Below are positions 54,285 through 63,239 of a DNA stretch of 64,000 nt, in pieces. Positions within the stretch are counted from its first letter, which is position 1, and each line of letters begins with the position of its first letter. The notes beneath the pieces were generated by a model, which was given only the letters and a program-made list of their open reading frames with translations, did no database searches and was not told the origin of the DNA. Made by a program: the position numbers and the translations under genes. The stretch comes from Rheinheimera sp. (GTDB lineage Bacteria; Pseudomonadota; Gammaproteobacteria; Enterobacterales; Alteromonadaceae). The DNA is taken from positions 1 through 64,000 of the forward strand of contig SSFI01000090.1 of assembly GCA_008015325.1 (NCBI GenBank), in the 5' to 3' direction.

Positions 54285-55379
54285 TTATGGCAGATGCGCC
54301 AACGCCAGATAATCCTGCGACTGCATTTCCTGTAACCGGCTCAGACAACGCCTGAACTCAAACGACAGGATACCTTGCGTATACAGCTGCTCCATCGGCA
54401 CTTCCGCCGAGATAATCAGTTTCACTTTACGCTCGTAAAATTCATCCACTAAGGCGATAAAACGCCGCGCGACATCATCGTTGCCCTGCCCCATCTGGCG
54501 GGCGCCGCTGAGCAATAGCGTGTGATAGATTTTGGACAGTTCCATATAGTCATACTGACTGCGCATAGTCTCGCACAACTCACTGAAATCAAACCAGATA
54601 ATACCATCTGCTTCAGCGCGGTACTGCAGCTTACGGCTGGCGATTTCAATCTGGCCATCCTGCTGGCGCGGTTCGACCGACAATGCCAGAAAATATTGCT
54701 GCAGATTCTGCTCGGCTTTGTCGTCCAGCGGTGAGTGATAGATTTCAGCTTGTTGCAAAGTCCGCAGGCGGTAGTCAATGCCACTGTCGACATTCACCAC
54801 CTCGGTATGTTGTTTAATCAGCGCTATCGCCGGCAAAAAACGGGCCCGTTGCAAGCCGTTGCGATACAAACCATCTGGTTCGATATTCGAAGTTGCAACC
54901 AGCGTAATACCGCGGGCAAACAACGCCTGCATTAAGGTTCCCAGAATCATCGCATCGGTGATATCCGAGACAAAAAATTCATCAAAGCAGATGATGTCAT
55001 AGTCCCGTTTAAAGTGATCAGCAACCTTTTCCAGCGGATCGGCAGCCCCGGCCAGCGCTTTTAACTCGTCATGCACTTTGTGCATAAAACGGTGGAAATG
55101 CACCCGCAGCTTGCGCTCGGTCGGCAGGCATTCGTAAAAAGTATCCACCAGATAGGTTTTACCGCGGCCCACACCGCCCCAGAAATACAAGCCGCGCAGC
55201 GGCGTTGATTCGGTTTTTTTACTGAATAACTTACTGAATAATGAAGTTTTCTGTGTCGGACGACTGACAAAGTCATCATATAAGCGCTGCAGCTGGTCCA
55301 CCGCATGTTGCTGGGCGGCATCAAACTGAAAATCTGGGCGTTGTAAATCAAGTTGATATTTTTGCTGTGGCGTCATCAT
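54285..55379 (-). CDS. zapE: Cell-division ATPase ZapE
   Basis: 364-residue AFG1-family ATPase that acts on the Z-ring in late division. Walker A is GGVGRGKT, Walker B is IICFDEFFVSDITDAM, followed by VATSNIEPDGLYRNGLQRARF and a C-terminal RRCLSRLQEMQSQDYL. Placed between rplM and zapG as in enterics. The start is taken at the MM pair (55379), since the upstream extension lacks a site; no strong ribosome site is seen for either. A shorter-spaced paralogue lies at 36530-37678. Confidence 0.93.
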   Translation of the reverse strand: MMTPQQKYQLDLQRPDFQFDAAQQHAVDQLQRLYDDFVSRPTQKTSLFSKLFSKKTESTPLRGLYFWGGVGRGKTYLVDTFYECLPTERKLRVHFHRFMHKVHDELKALAGAADPLEKVADHFKRDYDIICFDEFFVSDITDAMILGTLMQALFARGITLVATSNIEPDGLYRNGLQRARFLPAIALIKQHTEVVNVDSGIDYRLRTLQQAEIYHSPLDDKAEQNLQQYFLALSVEPRQQDGQIEIASRKLQYRAEADGIIWFDFSELCETMRSQYDYMELSKIYHTLLLSGARQMGQGNDDVARRFIALVDEFYERKVKLIISAEVPMEQLYTQGILSFEFRRCLSRLQEMQSQDYLALAHLP

Positions 55380-55500
55380 ACAATGCAGTGCAGGCGCAGT
55401 TTCGGACCGGAAAAAGTTAGCGCTTATAGTAACATGCCTTACCACTACCGATAAGAAGATCGGTTACACTTGGCAGTAAATCGTAGTTCCAGGAGTTGTT

Positions 55501-55950
55501 ATGTTGATGTCTTCTATCCTTTGGCTGATTGCCGGTTTAGTGATCGGTGCTGTCGCTGCGCGTTTATTCAGTATCCGGCAATTTAATCAGAACAAACTGC
55601 AGATTGAACTCGAAGAGAGTAAAACGCAGTTACAAAATTACCGCACTGAAGTATCTGACCATCTGGAAACCACGCAACGGCTGATGAGCCAGCTGCAGGA
55701 CAATTACGAGCAAATAGTCCGGCATATGGCCAGCACCAAGATGACGCTGGTTGACAAAGCTCCGGTGCAACGCGCAACTAATCTGAATTATCTGTCGACC
55801 GATACCGCAGAACATATTCGTAAATCTTTGGGCCAAATTGATGAACGCCGGCGCAAACAAGTGTCACATTCTCAGCAACCACTTGATTATGCGGGCCATT
55901 CCAGCGGTCTGATGAAAACTTTTCCTACAGAAAAAAATTCGGGCAACTGA
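55501..55950 (+). CDS. zapG: ZapG (YhcB), cell-envelope/division protein
   Basis: 149-residue DUF1043 protein. One N-terminal helix (SSILWLIAGLVIGAVAARLF) anchors it in the inner membrane, followed by a cytoplasmic coiled coil (about 30-85) and a variable tail. AGGAG lies five bases before the start. It is divergent from zapE and upstream of degQ, matching the enteric order. It is linked to cell division and envelope growth in E. coli. Confidence 0.92.
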   Translation: MLMSSILWLIAGLVIGAVAARLFSIRQFNQNKLQIELEESKTQLQNYRTEVSDHLETTQRLMSQLQDNYEQIVRHMASTKMTLVDKAPVQRATNLNYLSTDTAEHIRKSLGQIDERRRKQVSHSQQPLDYAGHSSGLMKTFPTEKNSGN

Positions 55951-56008
55951 AACTTTTTAAAAACGCACTGGTCTTCAGAGGCAGTTATCCGAGGGAGACA
56001 AGTGCGTT

Positions 56009-57370
56009 ATGAAAATGAAGTTATCCGTTGTCACCGCAAGCATTCTTGCTGCTTTTTTGTTAGCTCAACCTACCCCTGCAGCGGCAAAACTGCCTTTTTT
56101 TGGCGCTGAAGCTGGCACCGAGATGCCGAGCCTGGCGCCAATGCTGGAAAAAGTTACTCCGGCAGTTGTGAACATCAATGTCGCCGGCAACCGGGAAGTG
56201 CGACAGCGTGTACCGGACGCTTTCCAGCAATTCTTTGGCCAGGGCGAAATGCGCCGCTCGCAGCCGTTCCGTGGTTTGGGTTCAGGCGTCATTATTGATG
56301 CCGCCAAAGGTTATGTCGTGACCAACTCACACGTGATTAATCAGGCTGATGAAATTCAGGTCACCTTAAAAGATGGCCGGACTTTTGAAGCGAAAAAAAT
56401 CGGTGAAGACCCCGACAGTGATATCGCGCTGTTACAAATCAAAGCCGATAATCTGACCGCCATCACCATCTCAGACTCCGACACACTGCGGGTCGGTGAT
56501 TTCACCGTCGCGATCGGCAACCCATTTGGCTTAGGCCAGACCGTCACCTCCGGTATTGTCAGTGCGCTGGGCCGTGGTGGTTTGGACATTGAAAAATATG
56601 AAGATTTCATCCAGACCGATGCGGCAATTAACAGCGGCAACTCCGGTGGTGCACTGGTGAACTTAAAAGGCGAGCTGATTGGTATCAATACCGCAATCCT
56701 GGGACCAAATGGCGGCAATATCGGCATCGGCTTTGCCATCCCGTCGACGATGATGAAAAACCTGGTCAGTCAAATTATCGAATTTGGTGAAGTCAAACGT
56801 GGCGTGCTGGGGATTGAAGGCAGCGATCTCAATGCTGAGCTGGCCAAAAATATGAACGTGAAAACCAATAAAGGGGTGTTTGTTGGTAAGGTCACACCAG
56901 ATTCTGGCGCGCAAAAAGCAGGCGTCAAAGCCGGCGATACCATTGTCAGCCTCAATGGCAAACCGATCCAAAGTATGTCGGAACTGCGCGCTAAAGTGGG
57001 TACGCTTGGCGTTGGCAAATCAGTGAAGCTGGGCATTCTGCGCGAAGACAAGCAAGTGACGCTGGACGTCAAACTGACCGCGGCCGACCAGGCCAATGTC
57101 ACCGCTGAGAACTTACACCAGATGCTGGCCGGTGCGAACTTCGCCAACGGTAAAACCGCTGATGGTGAACCGGGCGTTGTCATTAGCGAAGTCGCAGATG
57201 GTTCACCAGCCGCCCGCCTTGGCCTCAGTAAAGACGACGTCATTATTGGTGTCGGCCGCACCCGCATTGAAAACATTGCCCAGCTCAGATCTGTGCTGGA
57301 ACAGGCGCGGGGTGTCATTGCGCTGCAAATTCAACGGGATAACACAGTGTTCTATACACTGATCCGCTAA
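56009..57370 (+). CDS. degQ: Periplasmic serine endoprotease, DegQ type
   Basis: 453 residues. Signal peptide ends near TPAAAKLPF. Trypsin-like domain with catalytic His in VTNSHVIN (about 108), Asp in DSDIALLQI (about 138) and Ser in NSGNSGGALVN (about 212). Two PDZ domains follow (about 260-345 and 365-450). Two PDZ domains and the signal peptide distinguish it from DegS. It degrades unfolded periplasmic proteins. It is followed by a terminator and then degS. Confidence 0.95.
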   Translation: MKMKLSVVTASILAAFLLAQPTPAAAKLPFFGAEAGTEMPSLAPMLEKVTPAVVNINVAGNREVRQRVPDAFQQFFGQGEMRRSQPFRGLGSGVIIDAAKGYVVTNSHVINQADEIQVTLKDGRTFEAKKIGEDPDSDIALLQIKADNLTAITISDSDTLRVGDFTVAIGNPFGLGQTVTSGIVSALGRGGLDIEKYEDFIQTDAAINSGNSGGALVNLKGELIGINTAILGPNGGNIGIGFAIPSTMMKNLVSQIIEFGEVKRGVLGIEGSDLNAELAKNMNVKTNKGVFVGKVTPDSGAQKAGVKAGDTIVSLNGKPIQSMSELRAKVGTLGVGKSVKLGILREDKQVTLDVKLTAADQANVTAENLHQMLAGANFANGKTADGEPGVVISEVADGSPAARLGLSKDDVIIGVGRTRIENIAQLRSVLEQARGVIALQIQRDNTVFYTLIR

Positions 57371-57385
57371 ATCAACCTGAATATC

Positions 57386-57411
57386 AGGCCGGGGCGACCC
57401 GGCCTTTTTTT
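57386..57411 (+). terminator. Rho-independent terminator after degQ
   Basis: Stem AGGCCGGG / CCCGGCCT with loop GCGA and a seven-T run, 15 bases past the degQ stop. Separates degQ from degS transcription. Confidence 0.93.
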
Positions 57412-57549
57412 ATCACTCAATATGCCCTTTTTCGCAGCGACAGACCGATATGGTTGCCGCCAATTTCATGATCAGTAACGTTTTTTCTGCTGCAGATTTG
57501 ACTGCTTCAATGCTATGCTGAAGCATTCCTCAGTTCAGATAAAACCGCT

Positions 57550-58635
57550 GTGACTAATTTCCTGCTGATGATTGCCAAAGGTGTCGCTTATGGGCTGGCA
57601 CTGGCCCTGCTGTATCTGTTACTCGCACCAAGCGGGCAGCTGCAGCTGTCACATTTGCTGCAGCCAGCTGAAATGGAACCGGCGGCAGTGTCTTATGCCA
57701 GAGCGGTGCGGGCGGCAGCACCTGCGGTGGTGAATGTCTATACCCGCAGCACTCAGCTCGACGAGCGTTCGTACGAACGTCGTGTGATCCAGAATCAATC
57801 ATTAGGTTCAGGCGTGATCATGCGCAGCGATGGGTACATCGTCACTAACTATCATGTGGTGCATGGCGCGGACCAAATTGTGGTCGCCCTGCAGGATGGC
57901 CGTCAGCTGGATGCCTTGCTGATTGGTCAGGATCAGATGACTGACCTGGCTGTCCTGAAAGTCGAAGCAGAAGATTTACCGGTGATCCCGCAAAATCCGG
58001 AGATCGCACCGCAAGTGGGTGATTTGGTGTTAGCTATTGGTAATCCATTAAATCTGGGACAGTCGATCACTCAGGGCATTATCAGCGCCACAGGTCGTGC
58101 TGGCCTCAGCACCAATTCCTATACCGATTTTATGCAAATGGATGCCGCCATCAACGAAGGCAACTCCGGTGGTGCGCTGGTCAACAGCAACGGCGTGTTA
58201 GTTGGCATTAATACCGCGGCTTTTCAGCGCCAGCGCAATTTAGAAGTACAGGGCATTTTCTTTGCGGTGCCCTACCGGCTGGCCGCAACTGTGATGCAAA
58301 AGCTGATCAAACATGGCCGCGTCGTGCGTGGTGCTTTGGGCATGAACGGCATCCCGGTGATTAATGCCGCCGGCGAGCGTCAGGTCTCGACCGGTCAGCC
58401 ATTTTACGGCGTGTTGATTGATCAGGTTGAACCCTTTGGCCCGGCGGACAGTGCCGGCGTCGTGCAAGGAGACGTGTTGTTGCAAGTGGATAACAAAGTG
58501 CTGACCAGCGTCAGCCAGGCGTTGGATATAGTGGCAGAAACTGAACCCGGCTCGGAAATAGATTTATTGATCGAACGCCAGGGCCAGAAACTCACACTGA
58601 GATGCCGGATTGGCTTGCGCCCTGAAACCGATTAA
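57550..58635 (+). CDS. degS: Inner-membrane serine protease DegS
   Basis: 361 residues with an N-terminal membrane anchor instead of a cleaved signal (LLMIAKGVAYGLALALLYLL). Protease domain with His in TNYHVVHGAD, Asp in MTDLAVLKVE and Ser in NEGNSGGALVNS, then a single PDZ domain (about 265-355). It senses misfolded outer-membrane proteins and starts RseA cleavage to free sigma-E. GTG start at 57550 with no clear ribosome site. An IS4-type element lies 37 bp past the stop. Confidence 0.94.
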   Translation: MTNFLLMIAKGVAYGLALALLYLLLAPSGQLQLSHLLQPAEMEPAAVSYARAVRAAAPAVVNVYTRSTQLDERSYERRVIQNQSLGSGVIMRSDGYIVTNYHVVHGADQIVVALQDGRQLDALLIGQDQMTDLAVLKVEAEDLPVIPQNPEIAPQVGDLVLAIGNPLNLGQSITQGIISATGRAGLSTNSYTDFMQMDAAINEGNSGGALVNSNGVLVGINTAAFQRQRNLEVQGIFFAVPYRLAATVMQKLIKHGRVVRGALGMNGIPVINAAGERQVSTGQPFYGVLIDQVEPFGPADSAGVVQGDVLLQVDNKVLTSVSQALDIVAETEPGSEIDLLIERQGQKLTLRCRIGLRPETD

Positions 58636-58660
58636 TCACCTTACAAAAAAGCAAAAGGCC

Positions 58661-58671
58661 CGCAATGCGGG
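58661..58671. repeat. Left flank of IS4-type element, imperfect target duplication
   Basis: CGCAATGCGGG here and CGCAACAGGCG at 60091-60101 (8 of 11 match) directly abut the two IS ends. IS4 makes duplications of 11 to 13 bp. The mismatches suggest drift after insertion or a chance resemblance. Confidence 0.45.
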
Positions 58672-58674
58672 TAA

Positions 58675-58705
58675 GGCTGCTCGTTTAACAACGAGCAGCC
58701 TTTTT
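58675..58705 (+). terminator. Terminator inside the left end of the IS, now serving degS
   Basis: Stem GGCTGCTCG / CGAGCAGCC with an 8-base loop and TTTTT rightward. It overlaps the last codons of the transposase gene on the other strand. It follows the degS stop by 39 bases. Confidence 0.85.
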
Positions 58706-60007
58706 CTTTGTGGGGTATTTGGACGGTTTTGCCAGTACTTCCCTTGGGTAACTGGGCCGGTTTCGCTTTTCTGGGAGTATCAAACGTTTACCGCTGAGTC
58801 TTAAGTTCCGTAGTTTTTTGGGCACAGTCCCAGGGGTTCGGCCAGAGCACCATAAAAATTCATCCTGAATGAGGCGTAACGCATTGATAAAACTGATGCG
58901 AAGCGGATGCACTTTATACTCCACGGCCATCCGCAGCATCTCAAGCCGCACCAGATTGTATGCAATCAGAATGCCCCATAATTCCTGATAAACACCGTCT
59001 TTTTTCTGGCTGCGCAGCAACTCGCTATCATCCAGTTGACCCCGCTTGAGTTCACCGTAGCCTTGCTCTATTTCCCAGCGGTCCCAATACACTTTGAGCA
59101 CCTGTGGCAGCGGATAACGCACCGGGTCTTGCATCGATGTGATAAAGCCTTTGATATCGCCGTTGGGCTGAGCAATGCTGACCATCCGTGCCCGCCATGT
59201 TTTGGGCAAATATGGCGCTTGTACCTGCGCCTGTGGTGAGACCGGCATCTCAATCAGGCAGTCATAGTCGCTGAAGCGTTCAATCACTTCATAACGCAAT
59301 TTACTTTTCACCGGCGTCAGCCAATGACGCTCTTCTCCTGCCTGCTCCCAGCTCAGTAGCAATTCGGCTGAGAAGTAGGCCCGGTCAAACAGCGTCAGTG
59401 AATTTGCCGGCACTGAGCCCACCAACTGCTGGGCATAACAAATCTCCCCGGCATCCACTGCGCCAAACGCCACATCTGCGATCAGATGACTTTTTGCCGA
59501 CATCAGGGCCACAGCCATCACTGAAGGGTAAGACGCCTGACCGCTGGCAAAGCCAAACGATTGATTCTCCGCGGTATCCGGTACCCGAAACTGCGTCCCA
59601 TCGACACTGAAGATTTTGAGTCCACACAACGCATGTTCATTATCTTCTTGCTCCCAATGCGCCGCAGTGGTGTGAAACAGGTAGCGCAAAGGTTCATAAC
59701 CGAGCTTGGCACGCGCATCGGTCACACTACTTGACGCTAGCGGTGGTAACGCGCCTTTGGCATCAGGAAAAGCCAGGTCCAACTTGTCGCAGACATCTGC
59801 AATTGAACGGTTGCGCATTAAACCGATGCCAAGCACCAGCCAAACAGCCTGCTCCGCGGGAAAACGGCGCCGGCGCACAGCTGCACGCCCCGTTTGCTGC
59901 AATGCTTCTTCAATCCATTGGTGGGGAATGTTTTTTTGGAAACACGCGAGTGCTTCAACTGGGTTTAATGCTGCGGCTATCTGGAGTTCTTGCGAAAATT
60001 CGGACAT
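58685..60007 (-). CDS. IS4-family transposase
   Basis: 440-residue DDE transposase of the IS4 group. The first Asp is in IFSVDGTQFRVPDTAEN, the second in LTLFDRAYFS, and the Glu lies in WEIEQGYGELKRGQ, the family's Y-(2)-R-(3)-E-(6)-K-like signature. N-terminal DUF4372/IS4-N-like segment (about 1-120) with VWLVLGIGLMRNRSIADV. No frameshift or stop interrupts it, so it could be active. A hairpin with a U-run ends right at the start codon (60008-60040). Confidence 0.94.
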   Translation of the reverse strand: MSEFSQELQIAAALNPVEALACFQKNIPHQWIEEALQQTGRAAVRRRRFPAEQAVWLVLGIGLMRNRSIADVCDKLDLAFPDAKGALPPLASSSVTDARAKLGYEPLRYLFHTTAAHWEQEDNEHALCGLKIFSVDGTQFRVPDTAENQSFGFASGQASYPSVMAVALMSAKSHLIADVAFGAVDAGEICYAQQLVGSVPANSLTLFDRAYFSAELLLSWEQAGEERHWLTPVKSKLRYEVIERFSDYDCLIEMPVSPQAQVQAPYLPKTWRARMVSIAQPNGDIKGFITSMQDPVRYPLPQVLKVYWDRWEIEQGYGELKRGQLDDSELLRSQKKDGVYQELWGILIAYNLVRLEMLRMAVEYKVHPLRISFINALRLIQDEFLWCSGRTPGTVPKKLRNLRLSGKRLILPEKRNRPSYPREVLAKPSKYPTKKKAARC

Positions 60008-60040
60008 AAAAAAACGGGCTCAACTGACGGGTTGAGCCCG
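60008..60040 (-). terminator. Hairpin insulating the transposase start
   Basis: Stem CGGGCTCAAC / GTTGAGCCCG with loop TGACGG; leftward it runs into seven U residues that touch the transposase ATG. It would stop transcripts entering from outside the IS, a known safeguard in IS10/IS50-like elements. Confidence 0.8.
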
Positions 60041-60090
60041 ATTGTGACGGCTGTGAAGGATCGGTCAAGAGGCTTAACCGATCGGCATTA

Positions 60091-60101
60091 CGCAACAGGC
60101 G
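60091..60101. repeat. Right flank of IS4-type element, imperfect target duplication
   Basis: CGCAACAGGCG. Joined to the left flank it rebuilds a hairpin with flanking A- and T-runs that would have been a bidirectional terminator between degS and the peptidase gene. Confidence 0.45.
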
Positions 60102-60132
60102 GCCATTTTTTCAGTGATGTTATCCGGGTTTT

Positions 60133-62217
60133 TTACCAGATCTTAACGCGGTTTTCCGGCGCGATATACATCTTATCGCCTGGTTTGACGTTAAATGCAT
60201 CATAGAACTCTGGAATGTTCGCCACGATCCCAATAACGCGGTATTCGCTTGGTGAATGTGGATCCGTCGTCAGCATGTTACGCAGATACTCTTCACGGCC
60301 TTTGCGACGCCACACTTGTGACCAGCTCAGGAAGAAACGTTGTTCGCCGGTGAAGCCGTCCATCACTGGTGCTTCCTTGCCGTTTAACGACAGTTTATAA
60401 GCTTTCAGTGCGACGGTCAGACCGCCAAGGTCACCGATGTTCTCGCCTAAAGTCAGTTCGCCGTTCACATGCATGCCTTCCAGTGGTGAGTACTGGTTGT
60501 ACTGCGCCACTAACTGCTTGCCGCGTTTTTCGAACTCCGCTTTGTCGGCGTCTGTCCACCAGTTGCGCAGGTTACCGTCACCGTCAAACTTGGCGCCCTG
60601 GTCGTCAAAACCGTGGCCCAGTTCGTGACCAATCACCGCACCGATACCGCCGTAGTTCACCGCATCATCCGCTTCCAGGTTAAAGAACGGTGGTTGCAGA
60701 ATCGCCGCCGGGAACACGATTTCGTTGTTGACCGGGTTGTAATACGCATTCACGGTTTGTGGCGTCATAAACCACTCAGAACGGTCCACCGGCTTGCCCA
60801 GTTTCTCAGTCATTTTGCTGTAAGCGAACTGCGCAGCAGCTTTATAGTTGCCGACCAGGTCGTCGCCTTTAATGCTCAGGCTGCTGTAGTCTTTCCATTT
60901 GTCCGGGTAGCCGATTTTTGGCGTGAACTTGTTCAGCTTTTCATGCGCGGCTTTTTTGGTTTCCGGCGTCATCCATTCCAGTGTGTCGATGCTCTGGTGA
61001 TAGGCTTTGATCAGGTTGTCGACCAGCACCGTCATGCGCTCTTTGGCCTCTGGTTTGAAATGCTGTTCGACGTACAGTTTGCCAACGATTTCGCCCAATA
61101 CTTCGTCAGAAGCGTTGACGGCTTTTTTCCAGCGTGGTTGCTGCTCTGTGGTGCCTGACAGCACAGTGCCGTAGAAGGCGAACTGACGGTCGACAAAAGC
61201 TTTGCTCAGTTTGCCGGAGTATTCTGAAACAAAACGGATGCTCAGATAGTCTTTCCAGGTCTGCAGGTCAGTGTCTTTGTAGATGGCACCGAAGGCTTCG
61301 AAATAACTTGGCTGTTCAACGATGATGTCTGCTACGCCGTCCAGCTTCACCACTTTGGCGTACTCTTCCCACGGGAAAGCACCCAGTTTGGCGGTTAAAT
61401 CTGCTTTGCTGAACTTGTTGTAAGTTTTGTCAGCGTCGCGGTTTTCCACGCGGCTCCAGTGTTTTTCAGCAATTTTCAGTTCCAGCGCGTAAATGCGCTC
61501 AGCGGCTTTGGCCGGCTCTGCCACACCCGCTAAAGTCAGCATATCAACCAGATACTTCTGGTATTCAGCACGGATAGTTTCGAATTTTGCGTCTTTATTG
61601 AAGTAGTAATCTTTGTCCGGTAAACCCAGGCCGCTTTGGCCCAGATATAACGCGTTTTGTGTCGACGCTTTGGCGTCGTTATTCACATACCAGCCAAATG
61701 GCAGGCTGGTACCGGTCAGCTGTATTTCACCCATAACGCGGGCCAGCTCAGTGTGGTCTTTGATCGCCGCGATTTTATCTAAATCCGCTTTGATTGGCTC
61801 GACGCCTTTGGCTTCGATGCCAGCTTCATCCATATAGCTGTTGTAGAAATCACCCAGTTTTTGTTCATCGGTGCCGGCAACTTTGTCTTTTTTCGCAGCT
61901 GCAGATTCGATGATGGTGCGCATCGCAACCTGAGAATCGTCATACAGTTTCGTGAAAGAGCCGTAGTTCGATTTATCTGCCGGGATTTCAGTATTCTTCA
62001 GCCAGGTGCCATTGACGCTGTAGAAGAAGTTTTCGGTGTGTTTGACCGCAGGGTCAAAGTTTTCCTGTTCGACACCTGATACCAGGGCTTTGGCAGGAGC
62101 TGCAGCCACAGCTGCGGTTTCAGCGGCCGCTGGCGCCGGTGCTTGTGCGGCTTTTTCACAGCCGGTCAGACCAAGCGCCAGTGCAACACTGAGCGCCAGT
62201 ACAGAGATATTTTTCAT
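60133..62217 (-). CDS. pepO: M13-family (PepO/neprilysin-like) metallopeptidase, lipoprotein
   Basis: 694 residues. A lipobox signal (ALALGLTGCEKA) is followed by an Ala/Pro-rich linker, an N-terminal M13 domain and a C-terminal catalytic domain with zinc motif VIGHELGHGFDD (HExxH, about 529) and the third-ligand motif ENIGDLGG (ExxxD). The start at 62217 has AGGA upstream; the 74-codon extension is rejected. It likely trims peptides in the periplasm or at the outer membrane. Its original downstream terminator appears split by the IS. Confidence 0.92.
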   Translation of the reverse strand: MKNISVLALSVALALGLTGCEKAAQAPAPAAAETAAVAAAPAKALVSGVEQENFDPAVKHTENFFYSVNGTWLKNTEIPADKSNYGSFTKLYDDSQVAMRTIIESAAAKKDKVAGTDEQKLGDFYNSYMDEAGIEAKGVEPIKADLDKIAAIKDHTELARVMGEIQLTGTSLPFGWYVNNDAKASTQNALYLGQSGLGLPDKDYYFNKDAKFETIRAEYQKYLVDMLTLAGVAEPAKAAERIYALELKIAEKHWSRVENRDADKTYNKFSKADLTAKLGAFPWEEYAKVVKLDGVADIIVEQPSYFEAFGAIYKDTDLQTWKDYLSIRFVSEYSGKLSKAFVDRQFAFYGTVLSGTTEQQPRWKKAVNASDEVLGEIVGKLYVEQHFKPEAKERMTVLVDNLIKAYHQSIDTLEWMTPETKKAAHEKLNKFTPKIGYPDKWKDYSSLSIKGDDLVGNYKAAAQFAYSKMTEKLGKPVDRSEWFMTPQTVNAYYNPVNNEIVFPAAILQPPFFNLEADDAVNYGGIGAVIGHELGHGFDDQGAKFDGDGNLRNWWTDADKAEFEKRGKQLVAQYNQYSPLEGMHVNGELTLGENIGDLGGLTVALKAYKLSLNGKEAPVMDGFTGEQRFFLSWSQVWRRKGREEYLRNMLTTDPHSPSEYRVIGIVANIPEFYDAFNVKPGDKMYIAPENRVKIW

Positions 62218-62452
62218 CGGGAGAATTCCTGGTTGTTTTTTATAAGACCCTGAGTCTTGGGCGCGAAGATCTCTTTGCGGATCCGGCTGCAGCCTGCTGC
62301 AGATGCGCCTGAACTCTGCAGCCATGGTAACGCGGCGCACGACAGGCGACAATGCTGCGTTCCGGCAAGTTGTAACGAAATGCAACAATGAACGGCTCAA
62401 TCTGTAAAATATCTTTACAACACAACCACCTGCTTGCACCCTGCACTCATTG

Positions 62453-63115
62453 TCAATTCAATACCGGTTGACCAGCTAACTGCTGGTAATGCCGTTGCAG
62501 ATTAATAATGCGGGGTAAAGCCTGTTCAGTCGCGTAGGGCTTGAATAACAGCAGGATTTTTAATACCCCCTGATATGCCTGCGTCTGATCGATAGCGGCC
62601 TGCGGCGCCTGTGTTTTCAGATAACTAATCCAGAAAGTCACCACCAGTTTGATGGTGTGGGCAAAATTGGCGATATCGCTATCATCAATCTCAATGACTT
62701 CAGCGGCTTTTAACGCCTGCAGCACCGACACCACTTTGCTTTGTACGCCTTTCTGCACCTGGAGGTAATCCTGCTGCAACAACGGGTCACGGCTTAAAAT
62801 ATCCGGCAGATTGGCGTAGAAAAAATGAAAACGCCACATCAGTTCAAATACGATGTCGAGATACTGCGCCAGCGCATCCAGCGCTTCAGAATGGCGGCTT
62901 GGCGGCTGCAGGCGGTTTTCCAGCAATTTGGCGTATTCTTTGAAGATTTGCCGGACAATGTCTTCTTTATTGCGAAAATGGTAATACAGATTACCCGGAC
63001 TGATGCCGAGGTGCGCCGCGATATGATTGGTGGTGATTTGACGCTCGCCTTGCTGGTTAAACAACTCGATGCTGGCTTGTAATATTTTATCTTTAGTGCG
63101 CAACTTCTTGTCCAT
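62453..63115 (-). CDS. TetR-family transcriptional regulator
   Basis: 220 residues. TetR helix-turn-helix at about 10-55 (TKDKILQASIELFNQQGERQ ... HLGISPGNLYYHFRNKEDI) and an all-helical ligand domain. The start MDKKLRTKD at 63115 is taken from the family; the upstream extension covers the divergent promoter region with coaD. Ligand and targets unknown. The wording resembles regulators of fatty-acid or envelope genes, but this is not decisive. Confidence 0.87.
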   Translation of the reverse strand: MDKKLRTKDKILQASIELFNQQGERQITTNHIAAHLGISPGNLYYHFRNKEDIVRQIFKEYAKLLENRLQPPSRHSEALDALAQYLDIVFELMWRFHFFYANLPDILSRDPLLQQDYLQVQKGVQSKVVSVLQALKAAEVIEIDDSDIANFAHTIKLVVTFWISYLKTQAPQAAIDQTQAYQGVLKILLLFKPYATEQALPRIINLQRHYQQLAGQPVLN

Positions 63116-63239
63116 GACCGGCACGGGCTTATAGTGAAAGGAATTATTTTGGTATAGTAACGTCAAATCGAAAAAAATTACCAGCCCCGCCTGCCCGACC
63201 GCATGCGTTTGCACCAGAGCTAAAACGACCATAGGTTAG

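Larger units (their letters stand above)
58672..60090 (-). mobile_element. IS4-type insertion sequence, 1419 bp, apparently complete
   Basis: Left end TAAGGCTGCTCGTTTAA (58672-58688) and right end, reversed, TAATGCCGATCGGTTAA (60074-60090) match at 13 of 17 bases. The right end is nearly the published start of E. coli IS4, and the length is close to IS4's. One intact 440-codon transposase gene runs leftward. The element separates degS from the M13 peptidase gene and sits in their shared terminator. It carries its own hairpins at both edges. Confidence 0.88.

Noticed and set aside
58846..58856. AGAGCACCATA in the transposase gene, matching the MITE end
   Set aside because: Only 11 bases match, inside a coding region; probably chance.
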